A stretch of DNA of 64,000 nucleotides from Cephalopachus bancanus. Its lineage: Eukaryota > Chordata > Mammalia > Primates > Tarsiidae. Position numbers and translations under genes: made by a program. Below the pieces are notes generated by a model. That model was given only the letters and a program-made list of their open reading frames with translations. It did no database searches and was not told the DNA's origin. Within the stretch, counting starts at the first letter, position 1; each line of letters starts with the position of its first letter. Below, piece after piece: positions 1-11,916 of this stretch. Where the stretch lies: the NCBI GenBank assembly GCA_027257055.1, contig JAPVLO010000206.1, forward strand, positions 2,108,001 to 2,172,000, written 5' to 3'.

Positions 1-507
1 TATCTGTAGTGGAGACCCCCCCAAAAGATGGCTATTTTCCCTAAATTTTAATCCACAGATTCAAAAAGCTAAACAAATTCCAAGCAAGAGAAGTGTGAAG
101 AAATCTACAAGGCATATCATAATCAAATTGCTTAAAAGCTGCAATACAATCCTAGAAGCAGCCAGAAAAAAGGACTGGTTGTCTACAGAGCAACAAAGAT
201 AAGAACAATAGCTGACTTCTGATTGGAAACATTGCAGCAGCATCTTTAACTGAAAGGAAAAAACAAAAACTGTCAAGCTACAATTCAATGCCCAGTAAAA
301 ACATCTTTCAAAAATTTAAGGTGAAACTAAGATGTTTTCAGACATAAAAAAGCTGGAGGGATTCAGCACTGTAAGTCCTTCAGACAGAAAAAAATGATAC
401 CAAAAGAAAAAGCGGGAACTACACAGAAGAATGAAGAGCACCAGAAATGATAGCATGGGTAAATATGAAACTTTCCGCCTTTTGCTATTTAAATGGTCTT
501 TAAAAAA

Positions 508-655
508 TAATTGACTATTGCCAAGGTATGGTGGTGTGTGCCTGTAGTTGCAGCTACTTGGAAGGCTGAGGTGGGAGGATCATATGAGCCCTAGGAGTTC
601 AAGGCCAGCCTGGGCAACATAGCTTGATCTTCCAATCTTAAAAAAACAATAATAA
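508..655 (+). mobile_element. FLAM-like Alu monomer
   Basis: A single 7SL-derived arm ('ggctgaggtgggaggatcat', 'ggccagcctgggcaacatag') with a short A-rich tail. The flanks share 'aataattgactattg' before and after, a target-site duplication showing insertion into the older L1. Confidence 0.75.
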
Positions 656-3020
656 TTGACTATTGAAAGCAAAAATAATAATGTTTGAAGTAGACTACAG
701 TATGTAGATGTAAAGTGTATGAACAAAAGGTCATAAGAGGAGAAGCAAAGCATACTGCTGAGTAAAACTATGATAAGTTAAAGATGGATATATAAACTCT
801 AAAGCTAGAATAGGAAGACAAAATGGAATCATAAGAAAATGTATAATCTAAAAGAAGGTAGGATAAGAGGAAAGGGGGATAAAGAGTAGAATAAAAAACA
901 AATAGCAAGATAGTAGATGTCAACTAGTATATCAATAATCACTATAAGTGGCCTCAATTAAGTACCTCAAATAAAAGGCAGAGATTGCCGGATTGGATAA
1001 AAAAGCAAAACACAGCTATATGCTACCTATAAGAAAAATGCTCTAAATATGAGGGCATAAAGAGGTGCAATAAGAGTATAAGAAAAGATATGTCATGTTA
1101 ACAATAGTCAAAATAAAGCCTGAAGCAGACTGCAGAACAAACAATTAACAGGAATAAAGATCATGTCATAATGATAAAGGGTCAATTCACCAAGAGATCA
1201 GAAAATCTGAAACATTTATGTACTAATAATAGTGCTTCAAAGCACATGAAGCAAAAATTGATAGCACTGCAAGAAAACACAGAAAAATCTACAACTATTG
1301 TTGAAGATTTCATCAACCCTCTCTCAATAACTCAATGAACAAATAAACAGAAAAGTAAAGGATACAGAATACTTGAATAACACTGTCAACCACTTGACCT
1401 AACTGATTTTTGTAGAACATTTCATCCAACAATAGCAGAATACACACATTCTTTTCAAGCTCACATAGAACTTTTACAAAGATAGATCATATTCCGAGTC
1501 ATAAAACAAGTCTCAATAAGTTTAAAAGTATTCCAATCATATGAAGTGTGAAGGTCTCTGACCATAATGGAATTAAATTAGAAATGAATGACATATGATT
1601 ATCTGAAAAATCTCAAAATACTAAATAACCTATGGACCAAAGAAGTAACAGAAAGGAGTATCAGGAAGAATTTTGAACGAAATGAATAAAAACATGGATT
1701 TCAAAATTTATCTTAAATAAATTGAACAATTTAAATGAAATGGACAAATTCTTATAAAGCCACAGACTACTTCTTTCACACGAGAAGAAACAGATCACGT
1801 GAAAAGCCCTATATCTATTTACAAAATTGAATTTATAGTTTTAAATCTTTCTAGAAAGAAAATCTCAGGTCCAGATGGTTTTATTGATGGACTGAACTAA
1901 ACATTTAAAGAAAAAATAATACCAGTTCTACACAAACTCTTCCAGAAAACTGAAGAGGAAAAGGTACTTCAAAACTCATTCTAAGAGGCCAGCATTCCCA
2001 TAATACTAAACCAGATAAAGACATTATAGGAAAGAAAAAGAAAAATAAAAGCTATAGGCCAAAAGCTCTGATGAACATAGATGCAAAAATTTAACAAAAT
2101 GTAAGCAAATCAAATCCAACTATATATAAAAAGGACAACACATTATGGTCCAGTGGCATTATCCTGGGAACGCAAGTTAAACATTCAAAAATCAATCTAC
2201 ATAACTCACCCTGTCAACAGACCAAGTAAGAAAAATTATGTGATCATCTCATTATATGCAGAAAAAGCATTTGACAAAATTCACCATCCATTCTATGATA
2301 AAAGCTTTTGGCATAACAGGAACTGAAGGCTACATCCTCAACCTGAAAAAGGACATCCACAAAGAACACTCAGCAGACTTAATGGTAAAAGAATGAATGC
2401 TTTCCCACTGAGACTGGAAACAAGGCAAGAATGTCCACTCTCAGCATTTCTATTGAGCATCACACTGACGGTAACAGTCAGCTAAGAAGGCAAGAAAAAA
2501 AGAAGTAAAAGGCATCCAGATTAAAAAGAAAAAAACAATTTCTATTCAAAGATAACAGAATTGTCTATGTAAAAAAATCCCCAAAAGTCTACAAATAAAC
2601 TACTAGAACTAACAAGAAACAAGTTTCTCAAGTCACAAGATATAGTACAATGTACAAAAATCAGTTATATTTCTATATATTAGCAATGAACAATTAAAAA
2701 GCGAAAATTTATACCTACTAGGCACAATGTTCCCTATTAAGATGATGAGTACATTAATAGCCCAGACTTTATCACTGCACATAAATGTATGTAAGGAACC
2801 TGCAATTGTATCCTTCTAAATATAAGCAAAATTTTTAAAAATTTAACGAAATTTTAAAAGTTCTATTTACAATAGCATAAAATACACGTAATTGGTATAA
2901 ATCTAATAAAATATGTACAAGATCTGGATGCTGAAAACTACAAAACATTGCTAAAAGAAATAAAAGAGAATCCAATATATAGTGAGCTATCCCACATTTG
3001 TGGATTAAAAAACTCATATT

Positions 3021-3304
3021 GAGCCAGGCTCGGTGGCTCAGCCTGTAATCCCGCGCCTTTGGGAGGCTGAGGTGAGTGGATTGCTTGAGCCCGCGGGTTC
3101 GAGACCCGCCTGGGCAGCAAGACCTCATCTCTACAATAAATCAAAGAATCAGCCGGGCGCGGTAGCACGCGCCTGTAGTTCCAGCTACTCGGAAGGCTGA
3201 GGCGGAAGGATCGCCGGAGCCCAGCAGGTCAAGGCTGCGGTGGCCGGGAGCGGTTACTGCACTCCAGTCTGGGCGACAGAGTGAGACTCCAACTCAAAAA
3301 AAAA
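3021..3304 (+). mobile_element. Alu (strepsirrhine-type dimer, 5-bp-deleted subfamily)
   Basis: Complete dimer with both 7SL arms, linker 'acaataaatc' and A-tail. The flanks repeat 'ctcatattg'. The left arm reads 'cctgggcagcaagacc', lacking the 5 bases present in the 'gggcaacttggcgagacc' type. Confidence 0.95.
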
Positions 3305-3630
3305 CCTCATATTGTTAAACTGTCAATTCCACACTCCTCAATTATTACATAGATTCAGTGTAATCCCAATCAAAATCCCAGCAAGATTTTTTTGGTGGAA
3401 AATTACAAAGTGATTCTAAAATGTATATATAAAGACACAGAAACAACCATCTTATACAATTTTTGAAAGAGAACAAAGCTGGACACCCACTTCCTAATCT
3501 TAAGATTTTCTATAAAGCTACCTGCAATCAGGCTAGTGTGGTACTGGTGAAAGGACAGATATATAGAGTAATGGAACAAAGGAAGTCAGAAATGGATCCA
3601 CACACATAAAAATGGCACATTAATTTTCTG

Positions 3631-3926
3631 TTTTTCTTTTTTTGAGTTGGAGTCTCACTCTGTCACCCAGACTGGAGTGCAGTGGCCACTCCCGGCCACC
3701 ACAGCCTCGACCTGCTGGGCTCCAGCGATCCTTCAGCCTCAGCTTTCCAAGGAGCTGGAACTACAGGTGCACACTACCACTCCCGGTTAATTTTTTTTTT
3801 TTTTTTTTTTTATTGTAGAGATGAGGTCTCGCTGCCCAGGTGGGTCTCGAACCCGCGGGCTCAGGCAATCCACTCACCTCAGCCTCCCAAAGGCGCAGGA
3901 TTACAGGCTGAGCCACCGAACCCGGC
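3631..3926 (-). mobile_element. Alu, antisense, 5-bp-deleted subfamily
   Basis: Begins on the plus strand with the reverse-complemented tail and 'gagttggagtctcactc', and ends at 'gaacccggct'. Flanking 'taattttc' copies are the target duplication. It reads 'tctcgctgcccagg', the deleted form. It lies about 330 bp from the opposite-strand Alu at 3021. Confidence 0.95.
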
Positions 3927-4914
3927 TTAATTTTCAACAAAAAAAAGGTAGTTTCAACAAACGATGCTGAAATAACTAAAAAATCATAACAATTTAAAAA
4001 ATCCAACTTGATCTATTCCTTACACCATATATTAAATTAAAAAGGATCATAGATCTAAATGTCAAATCCCAAACTATAAAACTTCTGTAAGAAAACATAA
4101 GAAAAACCTTTTGAACTTTGGATAAAGAAAGACAATTCTTAGGACACCAAAAAGTACAATCCGTGAAAAAAACTGATAAACTGAATATTACCAAAATGAA
4201 AAACTTCTGTTTCTTGAAAGACAATGTTATGAGAATGAAAAAACTAACTACAGACCAGAATTAAATACTGCAAGTCCTGTAACTAATAAAGGACATATAT
4301 CCAGAAAACATAACTCAAAACCCAACAGCAAGATAACAACCTCATAAAAGAAACAGGCAAAAGATATAGACAGACTTTACTAAAGATGTATAGATGGTAA
4401 ATAAATGAAAAATGCAAAACACCACTAGTTGTTATAGAAATGCAAACTAAAACCGTAATGAAATACTACAACACACCTACGAGAATGCCTAAAATAAAAT
4501 TTGTCACAAAGTAAACCTGAAAATACAAAGTACTGAAAAGAAGACAGAGCAACTGGAACACACAGACTGACGGTAGAAATGCAAAATGGCACAACCACTG
4601 TGCAAAACGGTTTTGCAGTTGCTCGTAAAGCTAGACACACACTTTCCATAAAACCCAATAATCCCAACTCAAGTTATTTACCCAAGAGAAATGAAAACAT
4701 ATTATCACAAAAATCAGTACGTGGGTGTTTAGAGTGACTTTACTTTTAATTATACAAAACTGAAACCAACCCAAAGGTCACGCAACTGGAGAAAGAATAA
4801 ACAAATCATGGTACATCTCGACAATGAAATAATACTCAGTAGGAACACTGTGTTTTTCAAAATGTGTAGAAATATATACTAAAAAGAGAAACTTTATTGT
4901 ATGTAAATTATATC

Positions 4915-5221
4915 TTTTTTTTGTTTTTGTTTTTGTTTTTTTGAGTTGGAGTCTCACTCTGTCACCCAGACTGGAGTGCACTGGCCACTCCCGGCCACCG
5001 CAGCCTCGACCTGCTGGACTCCGGCAATCCTTCCGCCTCAGCCTTCCAAGTAGCTGGAACTACAGGCGCGCGCTACCACGCCCGGCTAATTTTTGATTTA
5101 TTGTAGAGATGAGGTCTCGCCAAGTTGCCCAGGCGGGTCTCGAACCCACAGGCTCGGGCAATCCACTCACCTCAGCCTCCCAAAGGCGCAGGATTACAGG
5201 CTGAGCCACCAAGCCCGGCTC
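4915..5221 (-). mobile_element. Alu, antisense, undeleted subfamily
   Basis: Full dimer with tail 'tttttttgtttttgttttt'. The target duplication is 'tgtaaattatatct' before and 'tgtaaattatgtct' after. It carries the undeleted 'tctcgccaagttgcccagg'. Confidence 0.95.
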
Positions 5222-5339
5222 TGTAAATTATGTCTTAAAAAAAAAGATGACTGCCTCTAGGTAGCAGACTTGGAGGAATGAAAAAACAGAAATTGCTAAT
5301 ATTTTTTCTTAATTCTAATTGATCTTTATATTACATGTA

Positions 5340-5560
5340 TCATTTTTATTGTCATAAAATTCAATCATTTTTAAGTGTACAGTTCAATAGTGCTAAGCAT
5401 ATTTACATTGTTGTAAAACAGATCTCCAATAACTTTTTCATCCTGCAAATCTTAAGTTATCCATTAAACAATTCCCTATTTCCCCTTCTCCCAGGCCCTA
5501 GCAACCACCATTCTAATTTCTCATTTCTATGAATTTGGCTACTTTAGAAACTTGCACATG
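5340..5560 (-). mobile_element. L1 fragment, antisense (3' UTR-like)
   Basis: The run 'ttaagtgtacagttcaatag' through 'ctagcaaccaccattctaat' matches the widespread antisense L1 3'-region sequence of mammals. It is old and truncated. Confidence 0.55.
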
Positions 5561-5630
5561 TATTATTTTTATTAAAAACATTTTAAGTAAAAGAAAAGAA
5601 GAAAAAAAACTATTATAAAAGATATAATCC

Positions 5631-5935
5631 CAGCTGGGCACAGTGGCTCAAACTTGTAATCTCAGCACTTTGGGAGGCAGAGGCGAGAGGCTTGTCTGAG
5701 TCCAGGGGTTCAAAACCAGCCTGGGCAACTTGGAAAGACCTCGTCTCTACAATAAATAAAAAAACTAAGCAGGCATGATGGTGCGTGCCTGTAGTTCCAG
5801 CTACTTGGAAGGCTGAGGCAGAAGCATCTCCTGAGCCCAGCAGGTCGAGGCTGTGGTGGTCGTGAGCAGGCTACTGCACTCCAGTCTGGGCAACAGAGTG
5901 AGACTGACTCAAAAAAATAACAACAACAACAAAAT
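5631..5935 (+). mobile_element. Alu (older copy)
   Basis: Both arms are present ('gctgggcacagtggctcaaa', 'ggctgaggcagaagcatctc') with an impure tail of CAA repeats. It has more substitutions than its neighbours, so it is an earlier insertion. Confidence 0.9.
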
Positions 5936-6312
5936 ATATATTTTTTAAGGACTTGAATATGTTCATTGCAAAGACCTAAAAATGCCTGTTTCATAACTAA
6001 TTAATTGTTCTATAATCACACAAAATGTATTACTAGGCTTGAATTTTTAACTATAAATTTTACTTTGTTCTTAAAACTATTGAGTTTGTTGATGATTAAC
6101 CTGAAAAGAAATAACCCAGATATATTGATGATATTGGTTCCCTAAATCCTGTATCAGTGCTAAAAGACTTATAAAAATTAAATATATCCTTTAAGTGGGA
6201 AAAATTTTTAAATCATAACAAAATGCTAATAAATTTAAATATCACTTATTTACATACACATGTATATATTACATAAGGCCCTCCATAAATATATTTTTCT
6301 GTACTTTTCTCT
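5936..6312. other. Unique AT-rich spacer
   Basis: No repeat, RNA or coding signal recognised on either strand. Confidence 0.6.
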
Positions 6313-6609
6313 CTTTTTTTTTTTTTTTTTTGAGTTGGAGTCTCACTCTGTCACCCAGACTGGAGTGCAGTGGCTGCTCTCGGCCACCGCAGCCTCGACC
6401 TGCTGGGCTCTGGCGATCCTTCCGTCTCAGCCTTCCAAGTAGCTGGAACTACAGGTACACGCTACCACGCCCGGCTAATTTTTTGATTTGTTATAGAGAT
6501 GAGGTCTCGCCAAGTTGCCCAGGTGGGTCTTGAACCCACGGGCTCAGGCAATCCACTCACCTCGGCCTCCCAAAGCGCGGGATTACAGGCTGAGCCACCC
6601 AGCCCGATC
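6313..6609 (-). mobile_element. Alu, antisense, undeleted subfamily
   Basis: Oligo-T, 'gagttggagtctcactc' and both arms, ending at 'cccagcccgatc'. The perfect 10-bp target duplication 'acttttctct' lies at 6303-6312 and 6610-6619. Confidence 0.95.
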
Positions 6610-6619
6610 ACTTTTCTCT

Positions 6620-8282
6620 TTCTAAACATGTATAATTGCTTTTATATTGTTGTCACAAGTCTAGAAACAATTTCTAGCTTTCCCATAGCTGTCTGCACAT
6701 GCCTGTTTCTTCGCCTTATTTAACACAGTTACTAATTTCAAACGAATCTCCACAATGCTGAAAAGACTCACTGTCTTTTTTCCTTAAAGCTGGTAGGGGA
6801 ACTTTAAGAGTGTGAGAGAGGGGCTCAACTCTCCTCAGTGCCAGAAGCAACGGGATCCAAATGGTTAACATTCTTATTTTGCTTTTTATCTTCATGAAAA
6901 TAATAAGCTTTCCAAAGCCAAATTCTTCATAAATTACCACTTCTGCTTAATAGTGGTAGATTATGAAAATCTGGAGCCACAGACAAAAAAGGAATCACAG
7001 ATTTAGAAGCCAAATGATATTCTATATAGAACATCTGAAGAAGCGAAAAGTTGTCCTGATTATGATCTTCTATTTCGAGAACCTCATGAAGTGAAAAATA
7101 AATGTTATTTCTCTTTTACTTTTGCACGGCTTTGAAAAATAGATGCTTTGAGCTCTTCTTTTGCTTTTTAAAAATAACTAGTTACTTTAAGCTAATTTTT
7201 CACGTGAAATTCTAGAAGACAACACCAATGATATGCAGTTCTGAAAGAAGAGCCGGTAGGAACTAGACAGAACCATGCAGCACCATCAGAGTTGGTCTCT
7301 TGGTGACCCTAAAACCATCAAATTGTTAGCTCAATTGAACAGTTTTATTTACAAAGGTGAAGATAAATTCAAGGGCATTACACAGCTACAGAATGTCTGA
7401 TGTAGCACAGGCGTAGGTAAGCACTGGCGTATTGGAAAAGTTGGCTCTGAGTGTTGGGGACCCAGTGAGCGTTCATAATAAATACCTCTGCCTTGATCAG
7501 GGAACACATTTGTGCATTAAGGCTTCTCTAGACACCAGCTCTGTGACTTAGATGGGTCCTAAGGGTTTCTTTAACTCTCTCATCTGTTCGGAATTTTAGA
7601 GCAAAATTCCTTATTCTGTCGGTTTAAAAATGGAGGCTCAAAGACATTAGGTATTTTGTCTAGGATTTACCTAATTAATTGTTGGATGGTGCACAGAACC
7701 GATTTCCGATTCAATACAGTATGCTATAGAAATATGGACCAGGGATTCCAGCTCAGTGTATGTACCTATACACACATACACCGCCCCGCAAAGGCCCCCA
7801 AAGAATACTGACGCTGGAAGAGTAAAGAGACTATAAAGTGGAATCCCTCCTACTCTCAATGGAGCCACAGCAATCATGAAAAGCTGCCCATTTTACAGGT
7901 AGAGAAATCAGCAGGGAGACTGAGTGGAGATGGAACCGGAGACGCATGTTTCATGTGAGTCGGGCAGCCTGGCTGCAGGTTTCAGGGCCTAGGCTAGAGC
8001 AGAGACGGTGAGCTCCGGGTGACAGCGGGCCCTCCACAGCTTCCTATGATGACACTGGACAGGCTGATGGGGCATGCAGCCCAGTCTCAGTGCCAGCGCG
8101 TCCTACGGTGGGAGAAGGTGCTCTTCAGGCACTGGGAGACGGTCCTGACGGTGAGGGAGGCTCACTGCAGACACAGACATAACTGCTGACAGACATACCA
8201 CTCAGTGCATGTGCCTAAGAAGGATATTCTGACTGTGCTTTCATAAGCCTTGGACATTCTTTGCAGAGTCCTCAAGAGCTAT
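6620..8282. other. Unique sequence with a degraded MIR-like segment
   Basis: No convincing exon. The part around 7850-7950 ('cccattttacaggtagagaa') looks like an eroded MIR core. Short open frames here have no supporting splice or protein evidence. Confidence 0.5.
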
Positions 8283-8300
8283 AAGAAAAAGGGTAGGAGG

Positions 8301-8581
8301 GCCGGGCTCGGTGGCTCAGCCCGTAATCCCGCGCCTTTGGGAGGCTGAGGTGAGTGGATTGCCCAAGCCCGCGGGTTCGAGACCCGCCTGGGCAGCGAGA
8401 CCTCATCTCTACAATAAATCAAAAATTAGCCGGACGTGGTAGCACGCGCCTGTAATTCTGGCTACTTGGAAGGCTGAGGAGGAAGGATCGCCGGAGCCCA
8501 GCAGGTCGAGGCTGCGGTGGCCGGAAGCGGCCACTGCGCTCCAGTCTGGGCGACTGAATGAGACTTCAACTCAAAAAAAAA
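8301..8581 (+). mobile_element. Alu, 5-bp-deleted subfamily, young-looking
   Basis: Complete dimer ending in a pure A run. A perfect 18-bp target duplication, 'aagaaaaagggtaggagg', lies at 8283-8300 and 8582-8599. The intact duplication suggests a comparatively recent insertion. Confidence 0.97.
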
Positions 8582-8792
8582 AAGAAAAAGGGTAGGAGGA
8601 AGTCCAAGTGAACCAGAGAGAACAAGTTTATCTGCAAAGAAAGAAGGCATGCCATGTCCCCAACGCCCGTGGCCAAAACAAGAGAGCATGGCTTGAGCAG
8701 CAAATCATGAAGAAGCTCTGTGGGCCCTAACATTTCCCAGGATCTTCACTGTTATTCAGTCATCACCTTGGGTCTCCTTCCACACCCTCATC

Positions 8793-9093
8793 TTTTTTTT
8801 TTTTTTTTTTTTTTTGAGTTGGAGTCTCACTCTGTCGCCCAGACTGGAGTGCAGTGGCCATTCCTGGCCACCGCAGCCTCGACCTGCTGGGCTCCGGCGA
8901 TCCTTCCGCCTCAGCCTTCCAAGTAGCTGGAACTGCAGGCACGTGCTACCATGCCCAACTAATTTTTTATTTATTGTAGCGATGAGGTCTCGCCAAGTTG
9001 CCCAGGCGGGTCTCGAAACCGCGGGCTCAGGCCATCCACTCACTTCGGCCACCCAAAGTGCTGGGATTACAGGCTGAGCCACCGAGTCTGGCC
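8793..9093 (-). mobile_element. Alu, antisense, undeleted subfamily
   Basis: A long T run leads into 'gagttggagtctcactctgt' and both arms follow. 'cacaccctca' occurs just before and just after it. It forms an inverted pair with the Alu at 8301, about 210 bp apart. Confidence 0.95.
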
Positions 9094-9412
9094 TTACACA
9101 CCCTCACCTCATCTTAATGTGATTCTGACATTGCTACATTTTCTTCTATTCACGATTAAGTAAGGGCAAGAAGACAATATAGTGAAGATCATAAAGGGGC
9201 CAGGTAAGTGGGAATATAAATATACAATGGTCATTCAAATCACTTCTGAGCATTTAAACCTGCTCCACCTACAGAGGAAGAAATAGTTGTCGTGATTCAT
9301 CTTAGCTGGAAGAGTATAAACTAGAACTTTACAATTTGCCATACCTTAGCTCTTCAGGTCTTCCTTCTTGGTTGATTCACTTTTATTTAACAACAAGCAA
9401 CCGTGAAAGGCC

Positions 9413-10480
9413 AGGAACTTTAGGCCTGGCACTGAAATTATCAAGATGAATTAGACAGTCCCTGCTTTCAGTGACGTGGGACAGTTGCCAGGGGTAGGGG
9501 GAGAAAGATGTGATATTTGGTATAATTTGGATATATATAAAAAAATGATGGTTAACAGAAAGAAACCCAGGGGTGTTTCCAAGAACAGAAGACAATCCCC
9601 TGAGTGTTGGAAAGTACACAGGAGTTGTCCGGTTGGACTGTAAGGTTCAAAGAAATGAGAATGAATACTCCTTGAAAAACAAAGGGCCAGGCAGAAGCCT
9701 GGGTCATGTGGCAGCATGCTGAGTTTGAACACCTCTCACAGGGGGAGTGCTGCTAGGGAGGAGGAAGCCGGGGTTAGTGGTGGGAGGTGGAAAGAGAAGC
9801 AGTCGAAGGGAAAAGGGTTGAGACAGGCCGGGGCCTCCCCCACCACTTGATGGAGAGTGGACTTCAGTCCGAGGGCGGTGGCATCCGCACACAGGAGTGT
9901 TAAGCAGGCAAGTGATGCAATCGGGAAGGTGGCTCGACCACAGTGTACAAGACCACAGGTGACAAAATGCAAGGTAAAAGGAAGGAAACAATGAGAGCCA
10001 AAATCGAGGCGGCAGCAGCGAGTCAGAGAGAAAGGGGGATGATTCAAAAGATATTAGGATACAGCACTGGCCAGACCGGCTTGAGGGAGGCAGAGAGGCA
10101 GGATGACTCCCAGTTAGGTTTCTGGAACATGTGATGGGCGAAAGGTGATGCCATTAACCAGGGTAATGCGGCAGCCAGGGAGAGGACCTGGTTCTGGAAA
10201 ATGGTATTGACAGAACACACCAGGCAGTGGGAAATACCGTTTGGGAACTCAGGAGCAACCAGGCGGGCATAAGACGATCCTGGGAAGTTGACAGGTGGCA
10301 GCGAAGCTTGTGGGAGTGGGTGAGGTCACCTCAGAAACGCACCTGGGAAAGGGATGGAGGAGCAGAGCCACGGCGGCAGCCAGTCTGGCGAGGCAAAGAC
10401 ACCTTAGGTTTCCGTGGGTCTAGGGGACACTACACAGGGTGGCTAGGCTCGAGCCATCTTGCAAAAACCTTGCCTGGCAG
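9413..10480 (+). repeat. Ancient mammalian interspersed repeat, family not named
   Basis: Phrases such as 'gttaagcaggcaagtgatgc', 'aggatgactcccagttaggt' and 'ggtgatgccattaacc' follow, in the same order, a common ~1 kb mammalian repeat that I recognise but cannot assign to a class from memory. A second copy lies near 59560. Boundaries are approximate. The GC-richer composition explains the many short open frames here. Confidence 0.5.
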
Positions 10481-11781
10481 AGAAGTCTCTGCTGGATAAA
10501 GAGACCAAGAACGTGAAGGTGGCTTGACTGTGGGGGGGGACAGAGACCAGGTGAGACCTCCGATGCCAAGCGACTGAAGGGTTCTCCAAAGAGCCACCAA
10601 AAATGTCCTGTGAGAGAGCCCACATGGGAGGGCAACCTTACAGATAGAGCTGATGGTCGGCCCAGGAGACAGGATAAGACAGAAGAAGAAACAGCGGCTG
10701 CAACCAACATGGAGAAGCAGAACCCTGCAACCGTCGACAGAGACTTCTGCCCCACTGTTCTTACCCACCCCAGTGTCAGCGAGCTGCTTACTGAGAGGGA
10801 GGGGGATGCATGTGAGAGCAAATAAGACCCTCGCCCCGAGGTGCCAATATTCAGACTGATTTCTTTTCTTTTTTCTTTTCCTTTTCAGGAGAAGACTGGG
10901 CAGAGAAGAGAGTCTTCATTCTGACATGAGAGTCAAATTTCAAAATGAAAAGAACTGAGTATTTAAAAAACTGTGACTATTTAAATAATCAAAATATAGT
11001 GGAAAGTGATGGAAATGGGCTGACATACTGGTACGGATGCCTGCTACCAGGGTGATTCAAGCGTGCACAATGAACAGCAGTTATTGAAAGAAATAAAACC
11101 AAGCCACAACGAGTTTCTCTCTCCAATGAGATTTACTAAGTAAATCATTCTGGACAGAAGCCAGAAGGATGCAGCATAAGCCACCAGCTGAGGGTCAACT
11201 GTAAGATGAGACTATCTTGGAGGGGGCTGTGGAGACCTCGGTGAGCTATAAACGGGGCACAGCCCCTCACCTAGGGGGCCTGTCGGGGCCACCACATGTC
11301 CTCATTAAGCCCTAAGATCACAAACTTAAAAGCCCTTATGGCTGGCCACCAAGGGCTGGCCACTTCTGTCTCACCCAATTCTGCTACCCAAGCCCACTTT
11401 AGGGAGCTCATTCCGGAAAGAGGGCAGGAGATGGATGTATATGGGAACAGATCAGGTCCTCCCATGTCTATTCCAAACTACCAGAGACACAAGAGACACC
11501 TGAAGTGACAAGAGAACTTTGAAGCAGATATGATGTAAAGCTACCAAATAACAGATGTGTCTTAGCCAAATTGAGGCCGCTTAAGGCACCAAAAGTAGTG
11601 GAAAGTTAAACAACTAAAGTGAATACTGTGAAGTAGGCCTACTGTATAAGCAAAATGGAGGGGCTTCCAAAGGGCCAGTGGGTAGCAATTATTGGAAAAA
11701 TTAAATTGTGACCTATTCCTACCCCCATTTAGTCCTTACAACTCTGAGGCACTAGGTTTCATTCTTTTCTTCATTTTATTT
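10481..11781. other. Unique sequence, no gene seen
   Basis: Moderately GC-rich, possibly including the eroded end of the preceding repeat. No splice-bounded open frame was found. Confidence 0.4.
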
Positions 11782-11916
11782 TATTTGTTTTTTTATTGTA
11801 GAGACGAGGTCTCACCATGTTGTCCAGGCTGGTCTCAAACCCGCAGGCTCAGGCAGTCCCTTCACCTCGACCTCCCAAAGTGCTGGGATTACAGGCTGAG
11901 CCATCAAGCCCAGCCT
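11782..11916 (-). mobile_element. FLAM / Alu left monomer, antisense
   Basis: One arm only ('gagacgaggtctcaccatgt' to 'gctgagccatcaagcccagc'). Flanking 'cttcatttta' copies look like a target duplication. Confidence 0.8.

Larger units (their letters stand above)
1..4901 (+). mobile_element. Old, decayed L1 (LINE-1), ORF1/ORF2 linker through ORF2
   Basis: The sequence aligns by eye to old mammalian L1 (L1M-type). Positions 240-420 resemble the L1M linker between ORF1 and ORF2 (aaactgtcaagctacaattc, then the ttcagacagaaaaaaatgat region). From about 850 it follows ORF2, with the reverse-transcriptase part near 2250-2600 ('aaaagcatttgacaaaattc') and the C-terminal part from 3305 to 4860. The codons for the catalytic YADD motif are degraded near 2545, and stops and frameshifts are everywhere, so it cannot make protein. 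A FLAM-like monomer (508-655) and Alus at 3021 and 3631 interrupt it, and an Alu at 4915 ends it. The subfamily is not assigned. Confidence 0.8.

Noticed and set aside
10420..10821. 133-codon minus-strand frame with overlapping frames on both strands
   Set aside because: Lies at the end of a GC-rich ancient repeat where all frames stay open by composition.
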